Positions 22,835 through 34,087 of a stretch of 64,000 bases of DNA are shown here, one piece after another. The notes under the pieces were generated by a model. The model was not told the origin of the DNA. It was given only the letters and a program-made list of their open reading frames with translations, and ran no database searches. Origin of the DNA: Tupaia tana. Lineage: Eukaryota; Chordata; Mammalia; Scandentia; Tupaiidae. The position numbers and the translations under genes are program-made. Positions within the stretch are counted from its first letter, which is position 1; each line of letters begins with the position of its first letter. The stretch is from NCBI GenBank assembly GCA_026018925.1, contig JAKSZU010000506.1:1-64000 (forward strand). Reading direction: 5' to 3'.

Positions 22835-25021
22835 GATAGTGTGGTAGGGAGCCCCTCTTGCATTCTATCCCTGTGTCTGTGTCTCTGAGGTCTCTGTCTC
22901 TCTCTGCTCCTGTCTCTTCAGTTTTTTTGGTAATTTTTCCTTTTTACGATTTCTTTAAAGGTAGAATTTCTCTCTGGCTCTCAGCTCCATCTTTTGTTTT
23001 GATAATAAGCCCTGCTGCTCCTTTCTCCCAGGCAGGAGAGTTGAGCCATTCTCTGAGAAGGTTCCACATGGATACTGGGAACTAGATATTTCAGGGCACA
23101 GGCGAAATGAAGATTTTGTACTAATAATTCAGCCTCCAGCAAGGAAAGCTTGTGTGGTAGGGAGCCCCTCTGGCCTTCTATCCCTGTCTCTGTGTCTCTG
23201 AGGTCTCTGTCTCTCTCTGCTCCTGTCTCCTCATTTTTTTTGGTAATTTTTCCTTTTTACGATTTTTTTAAAGGTAGAATTTCTCTCTGGCTCTCAGCTC
23301 CATCTTTTGTTTTGTTAATAAGCCCTTCTGCTCCTTTCTCCCAGGCAGGAGAGTTGAGCCATTCTCTGAGAAGTTTCCACATGGATACTGGGAACTAGAT
23401 ATTTCAGGGCACAGGCGAAATGAAGATTTTCTACTCATAATTAAGCCTCCAGCAAGCAAAGCTAGTGTGGTAGGGAGCCCCTCTGGCCTTCTATCCCTGT
23501 GTCTGTGTCTCTGAGGTCTCTGTCTCTCTCTGCTCCTGTCTCCTCATTTTTTTTGGTAATTTTTCCTTTTTATGTTTTTTTTAAAGGTAGAATTTCTCTC
23601 TGGCTCTCAGCTCCATCTTTTGTTTTGTTAATAAGCCCTTCTGCTCCTTTCTCCCAGGCATGAGAGTTGAGCCATTCTCTGAGAAGATTCCACATGGATA
23701 CTGGGAACTAGATATTTCAGGGCACAGGCGAAATCAAGATTTTCTACTCATAATTTAGTCTCCAGCAAGCAAAGCTAGTGTGGTAGGGAGCCCCACTGGC
23801 CTTCTATCCCTGTGTCTGTGTCTCTGAGGTCTCTGTCTCTCTCTGCTCATGTCTCCTCATTTTTTTTGGTAATTTTTCTTTTTACGATTTTTTTAAAGGT
23901 AGAATTTCTCTCTGGCTCTCAGCTCCATCTTTTGTTTTGTTAATAAGCCCTGCTGCTCCTTTCTCCCAGGCAGGAGAGTTGAGCCATCTCTGAGAAGATT
24001 CCACATGGATACTGGGAACTAGATATTTCAGGGCACAGGCGAAATGAAGATTTTCTACTCATAATTCAGCCTCCCGCAAGCAAAGCTAGTGTGGTAGGGA
24101 GCCCCTCTGGCCTTCTATCCCTGTCTCTGTGTCTCTGAGGTCTCTGTCTATCTCTGCTCCTGTCTCCTCATTTTTTTTGGTACTTTTTCCTTTTTGCGAT
24201 TTTTTTAAAGGTAGAATTTCTCTCTGGCTCTCAGCTCCATCTTTTGTTTTGTTAATAAGCCCTTCTGCTCCTTTCTCCCAGGCAGGAGAGTTGAGCCATT
24301 CTCTGAGAAGTTTCCACATGGATACTGGGAACTAGATATTTCAGGGCACAGGCGAAATGAAGATTTTCTACTCATAATTAAGCCTCCAGCAAGCAAAGCT
24401 AGTGTGGTAGGGAGCCCCTCTGGCCTTCTATCCCTGTGTCTGTGTCTCTGAGGTCTCTGTCTCTCTCTGCTCCTGTCTCCTCATTTTTTTTGGTAATTTT
24501 TCCTTTTTATGTTTTTTTTAAAGGTAGAATTTCTCTCTGGCTCTCAGCTCCATCTTTTGTTTTGTTAATAAGCCCTTCTGCTCCTTTCTCCCAGGCATGA
24601 GAGTTGAGCCATTCTCTGAGAAGATTCCACATGGATACTGGGAACTAGATATTTCAGGGCACAGGCGAAATCAAGATTTTCTACTCATAATTTAGTCTCC
24701 AGCAAGCAAAGCTAGTGTGGTAGGGAGCCCCACTGGCCTTCTATCCCTGTGTCTGTGTCTCTGAGGTCTCTGTCTCTCTCTGCTCATGTCTCCTCATTTT
24801 TTTTGGTAATTTTTCTTTTTACGATTTTTTTAAAGGTAGAATTTCTCTCTGGCTCTCAGCTCCATCTTTTGTTTTGTTAATAAGCCCTGCTGCTCCTTTC
24901 TCCCAGGCAGGAGAGTTGAGCCATCTCTGAGAAGATTCCACATGGATACTGGGAACTAGATATTTCAGGGCACAGGCGAAATGAAGATTTTCTACTAATA
25001 ATTCAGCCTCCAGCAAGCAAA
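22835..25021. repeat. 7-monomer HOR unit 1 (2187 bp)
   Basis: The order is a-b-c-d-e-c-d. Monomer a (from 22835) starts GATAGTG and has CTCTTGCATTC, CTCTTCAG, GATTTCTTT and GATAATAAGCCCTGCTG. Monomer b begins with an AAGCTT site at 23146-23151. Monomer e (from about 24082) has CTCCCGCAAG upstream, TCTATCTCTG, GGTACTTTTT and TTTTTGCGAT. In this unit the second half of e (GAAGTTTCC, ATAATTAAGCC) is of type b, so e is a hybrid. The c-d pair is used twice per unit. Confidence 0.93.
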
Positions 25022-27209
25022 GATAGTGTGGTAGGGAGCCCCTCTTGCATTCTATCCCTGTGTCTGTGTCTCTGAGGTCTCTGTCTCTCTCTGCTCCTGT
25101 CTCTTCAGTTTTTTTGGTAATTTTTCCTTTTTACGATTTCTTTAAAGGTAGAATTTCTCTCTGGCTCTCAGCTCCATCTTTTGTTTTGATAATAAGCCCT
25201 GCTGCTCCTTTCTCCCAGGCAGGAGAGTTGAGCCATTCTCTGAGAAGGTTCCACATGGATACTGGGAACTAGATATTTCAGGGCACAGGCGAAATGAAGA
25301 TTTTGTACTAATAATTCAGCCTCCAGCAAGGAAAGCTTGTGTGGTAGGGAGCCCCTCTGGCCTTCTATCCCTGTCTCTGTGTCTCTGAGGTCTCTGTCTC
25401 TCTCTGCTCCTGTCTCCTCATTTTTTTTGGTAATTTTTCCTTTTTACGATTTTTTTAAAGGTAGAATTTCTCTCTGGCTCTCAGCTCCATCTTTTGTTTT
25501 GTTAATAAGCCCTTCTGCTCCTTTCTCCCAGGCAGGAGAGTTGAGCCATTCTCTGAGAAGTTTCCACATGGATACTGGGAACTAGATATTTCAGGGCACA
25601 GGCGAAATGAAGATTTTCTACTCATAATTAAGCCTCCAGCAAGCAAAGCTAGTGTGGTAGGGAGCCCCTCTGGCCTTCTATCCCTGTGTCTGTGTCTCTG
25701 AGGTCTCTGTCTCTCTCTGCTCCTGTCTCCTCATTTTTTTTGGTAATTTTTCCTTTTTATGTTTTTTTTAAAGGTAGAATTTCTCTCTGGCTCTCAGCTC
25801 CATCTTTTGTTTTGTTAATAAGCCCTTCTGCTCCTTTCTCCCAGGCATGAGAGTTGAGCCATTCTCTGAGAAGATTCCACATGGATACTGGGAACTAGAT
25901 ATTTCAGGGCACAGGCGAAATCAAGATTTTCTACTCATAATTTAGTCTCCAGCAAGCAAAGCTAGTGTGGTAGGGAGCCCCACTGGCCTTCTATCCCTGT
26001 GTCTGTGTCTCTGAGGTCTCTGTCTCTCTCTGCTCATGTCTCCTCATTTTTTTTTGGTAATTTTTCTTTTTACGATTTTTTTAAAGGTAGAATTTCTCTC
26101 TGGCTCTCAGCTCCATCTTTTGTTTTGTTAATAAGCCCTGCTGCTCCTTTCTCCCAGGCAGGAGAGTTGAGCCATCTCTGAGAAGATTCCACATGGATAC
26201 TGGGAACTAGATATTTCAGGGCACAGGCGAAATGAAGATTTTCTACTCATAATTCAGCCTCCCGCAAGCAAAGCTAGTGTGGTAGGGAGCCCCTCTGGCC
26301 TTCTATCCCTGTCTCTGTGTCTCTGAGGTCTCTGTCTATCTCTGCTCCTGTCTCCTCATTTTTTTTGGTACTTTTTCCTTTTTGCGATTTCTTTAAAGGT
26401 AGAATTTCTCTCTGGCTCTCAGCTCCATCTTTTGTTTTGATAATAAGCCCTGCTGCTCCTTTCTCCCAGGCAGGAGAGTTGAGCCATTCTCTGAGAAGGT
26501 TCCACATGGATACTGGGAACTAGATATTTCAGGGCACAGGCGAAATGAAGATTTTCTACTCATAATTCAGCCTCCAGCAAGCAAAGCTAGTGTGGTAGGG
26601 AGCCCCTCTGGCCTTCTATCCCTGTGTCTGTGTCTCTGAGGTCTCTGTCTCTCTCTGCTCCTGTCTCCTCATTTTTTTTGGTAATTTTTCCTTTTTATGT
26701 TTTTTTTAAAGGTAGAATTTCTCTCTGGCTCTCAGCTCCATCTTTTGTTTTGTTAATAAGCCCTTCTGCTCCTTTCTCCCAGGCATGAGAGTTGAGCCAT
26801 TCTCTGAGAAGATTCCACATGGATACTGGGAACTAGATATTTCAGGGCACAGGCGAAATCAAGATTTTCTACTCATAATTTAGTCTCCAGCAAGCAAAGC
26901 TAGTGTGGTAGGGAGCCCCACTGGCCTTCTATCCCTGTGTCTGTGTCTCTGAGGTCTCTGTCTCTCTCTGCTCATGTCTCCTCATTTTTTTTGGTAATTT
27001 TTCTTTTTACGATTTTTTTAAAGGTAGAATTTCTCTCTGGCTCTCAGCTCCATCTTTTGTTTTGTTAATAAGCCCTGCTGCTCCTTTCTCCCAGGCAGGA
27101 GAGTTGAGCCATCTCTGAGAAGATTCCACATGGATACTGGGAACTAGATATTTCAGGGCACAGGCGAAATGAAGATTTTCTACTAATAATTCAGCCTCCA
27201 GCAAGCAAA
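25022..27209. repeat. 7-monomer HOR unit 2 (2188 bp)
   Basis: Same a-b-c-d-e-c-d order as unit 1, with AAGCTT at 25333-25338. It is one base longer because the d monomer near 26046 has T9 in place of T8. Its e monomer (26274 onward) carries an internal patch of type a sequence (GATTTCTTT at 26387, GATAATAAGCCCTGCTG near 26439) and then returns to the e tail (ATTTTCTACTCAT near 26551). This looks like a short gene-conversion tract. Confidence 0.93.
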
Positions 27210-29396
27210 GATAGTGTGGTAGGGAGCCCCTCTTGCATTCTATCCCTGTGTCTGTGTCTCTGAGGTCTCTGTCTCTCTCTGCTCCTGTCTCTTCAGTTTT
27301 TTTGGTAATTTTTCCTTTTTACGATTTCTTTAAAGGTAGAATTTCTCTCTGGCTCTCAGCTCCATCTTTTGTTTTGATAATAAGCCCTGCTGCTCCTTTC
27401 TCCCAGGCAGGAGAGTTGAGCCATTCTCTGAGAAGGTTCCACATGGATACTGGGAACTAGATATTTCAGGGCACAGGCGAAATGAAGATTTTGTACTAAT
27501 AATTCAGCCTCCAGCAAGGAAAGCTTGTGTGGTAGGGAGCCCCTCTGGCCTTCTATCCCTGTCTCTGTGTCTCTGAGGTCTCTGTCTCTCTCTGCTCCTG
27601 TCTCCTCATTTTTTTTGGTAATTTTTCCTTTTTACGATTTTTTTAAAGGTAGAATTTCTCTCTGGCTCTCAGCTCCATCTTTTGTTTTGTTAATAAGCCC
27701 TTCTGCTCCTTTCTCCCAGGCAGGAGAGTTGAGCCATTCTCTGAGAAGTTTCCACATGGATACTGGGAACTAGATATTTCAGGGCACAGGCGAAATGAAG
27801 ATTTTCTACTCATAATTAAGCCTCCAGCAAGCAAAGCTAGTGTGGTAGGGAGCCCCTCTGGCCTTCTATCCCTGTGTCTGTGTCTCTGAGGTCTCTGTCT
27901 CTCTCTGCTCCTGTCTCCTCATTTTTTTTGGTAATTTTTCCTTTTTATGTTTTTTTTAAAGGTAGAATTTCTCTCTGGCTCTCAGCTCCATCTTTTGTTT
28001 TGTTAATAAGCCCTTCTGCTCCTTTCTCCCAGGCATGAGAGTTGAGCCATTCTCTGAGAAGATTCCACATGGATACTGGGAACTAGATATTTCAGGGCAC
28101 AGGCGAAATCAAGATTTTCTACTCATAATTTAGTCTCCAGCAAGCAAAGCTAGTGTGGTAGGGAGCCCCACTGGCCTTCTATCCCTGTGTCTGTGTCTCT
28201 GAGGTCTCTGTCTCTCTCTGCTCATGTCTCCTCATTTTTTTTGGTAATTTTTCTTTTTACGATTTTTTTAAAGGTAGAATTTCTCTCTGGCTCTCAGCTC
28301 CATCTTTTGTTTTGTTAATAAGCCCTGCTGCTCCTTTCTCCCAGGCAGGAGAGTTGAGCCATCTCTGAGAAGATTCCACATGGATACTGGGAACTAGATA
28401 TTTCAGGGCACAGGCGAAATGAAGATTTTCTACTCATAATTCAGCCTCCCGCAAGCAAAGCTAGTGTGGTAGGGAGCCCCTCTGGCCTTCTATCCCTGTC
28501 TCTGTGTCTCTGAGGTCTCTGTCTATCTCTGCTCCTGTCTCCTCATTTTTTTTGGTACTTTTTCCTTTTTGCGATTTTTTTAAAGGTAGAATTTCTCTCT
28601 GGCTCTCAGCTCCATCTTTTGTTTTGTTAATAAGCCCTTCTGCTCCTTTCTCCCAGGAAGGAGAGTTGAGCCATTCTCTGAGAAGGTTCCACATGGATAC
28701 TGGGAACTAGATATTTCAGGGCACAGGCGAAATGAAGATTTTCTACTCATAATTCAGCCTCCAGCAAGCAAAGCTAGTGTGGTAGGGAGCCCCTCTGGCC
28801 TTCTATCCCTGTGTCTGTGTCTCTGAGGTCTCTGTCTCTCTCTGCTCCTGTCTCCTCATTTTTTTTGGTAATTTTTCCTTTTTATGTTTTTTTTAAAGGT
28901 AGAATTTCTCTCTGGCTCTCAGCTCCATCTTTTGTTTTGTTAATAAGCCCTTCTGCTCCTTTCTCCCAGGCATGAGAGTTGAGCCATTCTCTGAGAAGAT
29001 TCCACATGGATACTGGGAACTAGATATTTCAGGGCACAGGCGAAATCAAGATTTTCTACTCATAATTTAGTCTCCAGCAAGCAAAGCTAGTGTGGTAGGG
29101 AGCCCCACTGGCCTTCTATCCCTGTGTCTGTGTCTCTGAGGTCTCTGTCTCTCTCTGCTCATGTCTCCTCATTTTTTTTGGTAATTTTTCTTTTTACGAT
29201 TTTTTTAAAGGTAGAATTTCTCTCTGGCTCTCAGCTCCATCTTTTGTTTTGTTAATAAGCCCTGCTGCTCCTTTCTCCCAGGCAGGAGAGTTGAGCCATC
29301 TCTGAGAAGATTCCACATGGATACTGGGAACTAGATATTTCAGGGCACAGGCGAAATGAAGATTTTCTACTAATAATTCAGCCTCCAGCAAGCAAA
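27210..29396. repeat. 7-monomer HOR unit 3 (2187 bp)
   Basis: Same order as units 1 and 2, with AAGCTT at 27521-27526. The e monomer (28461 onward) is of intact type, with CCCAGGAAGGAG near 28652, matching the copies near 16772 and 30840. Confidence 0.93.
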
Positions 29397-32300
29397 GATA
29401 GTGTGGTAGGGAGCCCCTCTTGCATTCTATCCCTGTGTCTGTGTCTCTGAGGTCTCTGTCTCTCTCTGCTCCTGTCTCTTCAGTTTTTTTGGTAATTTTT
29501 CCTTTTTACGATTTCTTTAAAGGTAGAATTTCTCTCTGGCTCTCAGCTCCATCTTTTGTTTTGATAATAAGCCCTGCTGCTCCTTTCTCCCAGGCAGGAG
29601 AGTTGAGCCATTCTCTGAGAAGGTTCCACATGGATACTGGGAACTAGATATTTCAGGGCACAGGCGAAATGAAGATTTTGTACTAATAATTCAGCCTCCA
29701 GCAAGGAAAGCTTGTGTGGTAGGGAGCCCCTCTGGCCTTCTATCCCTGTCTCTGTGTCTCTGAGGTCTCTGTCTCTCTCTGCTCCTGTCTCCTCATTTTT
29801 TTTGGTAATTTTTCCTTTTTACGATTTTTTTAAAGGTAGAATTTCTCTCTGGCTCTCAGCTCCATCTTTTGTTTTGTTAATAAGCCCTTCTGCTCCTTTC
29901 TCCCAGGCAGGAGAGTTGAGCCATTCTCTGAGAAGTTTCCACATGGATACTGGGAACTAGATATTTCAGGGCACAGGCGAAATGAAGATTTTCTACTCAT
30001 AATTAAGCCTCCAGCAAGCAAAGCTAGTGTGGTAGGGAGCCCCTCTGGCCTTCTATCCCTGTGTCTGTGTCTCTGAGGTCTCTGTCTCTCTCTGCTCCTG
30101 TCTCCTCATTTTTTTTGGTAATTTTTCCTTTTTATGTTTTTTTTAAAGGTAGAATTTCTCTCTGGCTCTCAGCTCCATCTTTTGTTTTGTTAATAAGCCC
30201 TTCTGCTCCTTTCTCCCAGGCATGAGAGTTGAGCCATTCTCTGAGAAGATTCCACATGGATACTGGGAACTAGATATTTCAGGGCACAGGCGAAATCAAG
30301 ATTTTCTACTCATAATTTAGTCTCCAGCAAGCAAAGCTAGTGTGGTAGGGAGCCCCACTGGCCTTCTATCCCTGTGTCTGTGTCTCTGAGGTCTCTGTCT
30401 CTCTCTGCTCATGTCTCCTCATTTTTTTTGGTAATTTTTCTTTTTACGATTTTTTTAAAGGTAGAATTTCTCTCTGGCTCTCAGCTCCATCTTTTGTTTT
30501 GTTAATAAGCCCTGCTGCTCCTTTCTCCCAGGCAGGAGAGTTGAGCCATCTCTGAGAAGATTCCACATGGATACTGGGAACTAGATATTTCAGGGCACAG
30601 GCGAAATGAAGATTTTCTACTCATAATTCAGCCTCCCGCAAGCAAAGCTAGTGTGGTAGGGAGCCCCTCTGGCCTTCTATCCCTGTCTCTGTGTCTCTGA
30701 GGTCTCTGTCTATCTCTGCTCCTGTCTCCTCATTTTTTTTGGTACTTTTTCCTTTTTGCGATTTTTTTAAAGGTAGAATTTCTCTCTGGCTCTCAGCTCC
30801 ATCTTTTGTTTTGTTAATAAGCCCTTCTGCTCCTTTCTCCCAGGAAGGAGAGTTGAGCCATTCTCTGAGAAGGTTCCACATGGATACTGGGAACTAGATA
30901 TTTCAGGGCACAGGCGAAATGAAGATTTTCTACTCATAATTCAGCCTCCAGCAAGCAAAGCTAGTGTGGTAGGGAGCCCCTCTGGCCTTCTATCCCTGTC
31001 TCTGTGTCTCTGAGGTCTCTGTCTCTCTCTGCTCCTGTCTCCTCATTTTTTTTGGTAATTTTTCCTTTTTATGATTTTTTTAAAGGTAGAATTTCTCTCT
31101 GGCTCTCAGCTCCATCTTTTGTTTTGATAATAAGCCCTGCTGCTCCTTTCTCCCAGGCAGGAGAGTTGAGCCATTCCCTGAGAAGATTCCACATGGATAC
31201 TGGGAACTAGATATTTCAGGGCACAGGCGAAATGAAGATTTTCTACTCATAATTCAGCCTCCAGCAAGGAAAGCTAGTGTGGCAGGGAGCCACTCTGGCC
31301 TTCTATCCCTGTCTCTGTGTCTCTGAGGTCTCTGTCTCTCTCTGCTCCTGTCTCCTCATTTTTTTTGGTAATTTTTCCTTTTTACGATTTTTTTAAAGGT
31401 AGAATTTCTCTCTGGCTCTCAGCTCCATCTTTTGTTTTGTTAATAAGCCCTTCTGCTCCTTTCTCCCAGGCAGGACAGTTGAGCCATTCTCTGAGAAGTT
31501 TCCACATGGATACTGGGAACTAGATATTTCAGGGCACAGGCGAAATGAAGATTTTCTACTCATAATTTAGCCTCCAGCAAGCAAAGCTAGTGTGGTAGGG
31601 AGCCCCTCTGGCCTTCTATCCCTGTGTCTGTGTCTCTGAGGTCTCTGTCTCTCTCTGCTCCTGTCTCCTCATTTTTTTGGTAATTTTTCCTTTTTACGAT
31701 TTTTTTAAAGGTAGAATTTCTCTCTGGCTCTCAGCTCCATCTTTTGTTTTGTTAATAAGCCCTTCTGCTCCTTTCTCCCAGGCAGGAGAGTTGAGTCATT
31801 CTCTGAGAAGGTTCCACATGGATACTGGGAACTAGATATTTCAGGGGACAGGCGAAGTGAAGATTTTCTACTCATAATTCAGCCTCCAGCAAGCAAAGCT
31901 AGTGTGGTAGGGAGCCCCTCTGGCCTTCTATCCCTGTCTCTGGGTCTCTGAGGTCTCTGTCTCTCTCTGCACCTGTCTCCTGATTTTTTTTGGTAATTTT
32001 TCCTTTTTACGATTTTTTTAAAGGTAGAATTTCTCTCTGGCTCTCAGCTCCATCTTTTTTTTGTTAATAAGCCCTTCTACTCCTTTCTCCCAGGCAGGAG
32101 AGTTGAGTCATTCTCTGAGAAGATTCCACATGGATACTGGGAACTAGATATTTCAGGGCACAGGTGAAATGACGATTTTCTACTCATAATTCAGCCTCCA
32201 GCAAGCAAAGCTAGTGTGGTAGGGAGCCCCTCTGGCCTTCTATACCTGTCTCTGTGTCTCTGAGTTCTCTGTCTCTCTCTGCTGCTGTCTCCTCATTTTT

Positions 32301-33996
32301 TTTGGTAATTTTTCCTTCTTACGATTTTTTTAAAGGTAGAATTTCTCTCTGGCTCTCAGCTCCATCTTTTGTTTTGTTAATAAGCCCTTCTGCTCCTTTC
32401 TCCCAGGCAGGACAGTTGAGCCATTCTCTGAGAAGTTTCCACATGGATACTGGGAACTAAATATTTCAGGGCACAGGCGAAATGAAGATTTTGTACTTAT
32501 AATTTAGCCTCCAGCAAGCAAAGCTAGTGTGGTAGGGAGCCCCTCTGGCCTTCTATCCCTGTGTCTGTGTCTCTGAGGTCTCTGTCTCTCTCTGCTCCTG
32601 TCTCCTCATTTTTTTTGGTAATTTTTCCTTTTTACGATTTTTTTAAAGGTAGAATTTCTCTCTGGCTCTCAGCTCCATCTTTTGTTTTGTTAATAAGCCC
32701 TTCTGCTCCTTTCTCCCAGGCAGGAGAGTTGAGTCATTCTCTGAGAAGATTCCACATGGATACTGGGAACTAGATATTTCAGGGCACAGGCGAAATGAAG
32801 ATTTTCTACTCATAATTCAGCCTCCCGCAAGCAAAGCTAGTGTGGTAGGGAGCCCCTCTGGCCTTCTATCCCTGTCTCTGTGTCTCTGAGGTCTCTGTCT
32901 ATCTCTGCTCCTGTCTCCTCATTTTTTTTGGTAATTTTTCCTTTTTGTGATTTTTTTAAAGGTAGAATTTCTCTCTGGCTCTCAGCTCCATCTTTTGTTT
33001 TGTTAATAAGCCCTTCTGCTCCTTTCTCCCAGGCAGGAGAGTTGAGCCATTCTCTGAGAAGGTTCCACATGTATACTGGGAACTAGATATTTCAGGGCAC
33101 AGGCGAAATGAAGATTTTCTACTCATAATTCAGCCTCCAGCAAGCAAAGCTAGTGTGGTAGGGAGCCCCTCTGGCCTTCTATCCCTGTCTCTGTGTCTCT
33201 GAGGTCTCTGTCTCTCTCTGCTCCTGTCTCCTCAATTTTTTTGGTAATTTTTCCTTTTTATGATTTTTTTAAAGGTAGAATTTCTCTCTGGCTCTCAGCT
33301 CCATCTTTTGTTTTGTTAATAAGCCCTTCTGCTCCTTTCTCCCAGGCAGGAGAGTTGAGCCATTCTCTGAGAAGTTTCCACATGGATACAGGGAACTAGA
33401 TATTTCAGGGCACAGGCGAAATGAAGATTTTCTACTCATAATTCAGCCTCCAGCATGCAAAGCTAGTGTGGTAGGGAGCCCCTCTGGCCTTCTATACCTG
33501 TCTCTGTGTCTCTGAGTTCTCTGTCTCTCTCTGCTGCTGTCTCCTCATTTTTTTTGGTAATTTTTCCTTTTTACGATTTTTTTAAAGGTAGAATTTCTCT
33601 CTGGCTCTCAGCTCCATCTTTTGTTTTGTTAATAAGCCCTTCTGCTCCTTTCTCCCAGGCAGGAGAGTTGAGCCATTCTCTGAGAAGATTCCACATGGAT
33701 ACTGGGAACTAGATATTTCAGGGCACAGGCGAAATGAAGATTTTCTACTAATAATTCAGCCTCCAGCAAGCAAAGCTAGTGTGGTAGGGAGCCCCTCTGG
33801 CCTTCTATCACTGTCTCTGTGTCTCTGAGGTCTCTGTCTCTCTCTGCTCCGGTCTCCTCAGTTTTTTTGGTAATTTTTCCTTCTTACGATTTTTTTAAAG
33901 GTAGAATTTCTCTCTGGCTCTCAGCTCCATCTTTTGTTTTGTTAATAAGCCCTTCTGCTCCTTTCTCCCAGGCAGGATAGTTGAGCCATTCTCTGA
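29305..33996. repeat. 15-monomer block, second copy
   Basis: This matches 15235-19930 monomer for monomer at offset 14068, later 14066. Shared private variants include GTGGCAGGGAGCCACTC (17212, 31280), CAGGGGACAGGCGAAGTG (17777, 31843), CTGCACCTGTC (17902, 31968), ACATGTATACTGGG (19003, 33069), CTCCAGCATGC (19383, 33449) and CTCCGGTCTCC (19782, 33848). The a-e part overlaps HOR unit 4. Together with the 7195-bp copy upstream, it shows the 15-30 kb region grew by a large tandem duplication followed by local HOR amplification. Confidence 0.9.
29397..30959. repeat. Final partial HOR unit 4 (monomers a-b-c-d-e)
   Basis: Monomers a, b, c, d and e are present, with AAGCTT at 29708-29713. The second c-d pair is absent: e is followed from 30960 by the TATGATTT/GATAATAAG monomer that also follows e at 16892. 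This is the point where the amplified HOR passes into the second copy of the 15-monomer block. Confidence 0.9.
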
Positions 33997-34087
33997 GAAG
34001 TTTCCACATGGATACTGGGAACTAGATATTTCAGGGCACAGGCGAAATGAAGATTTTCTACTCATAATTTAGCCTCCAGCAACCAAA

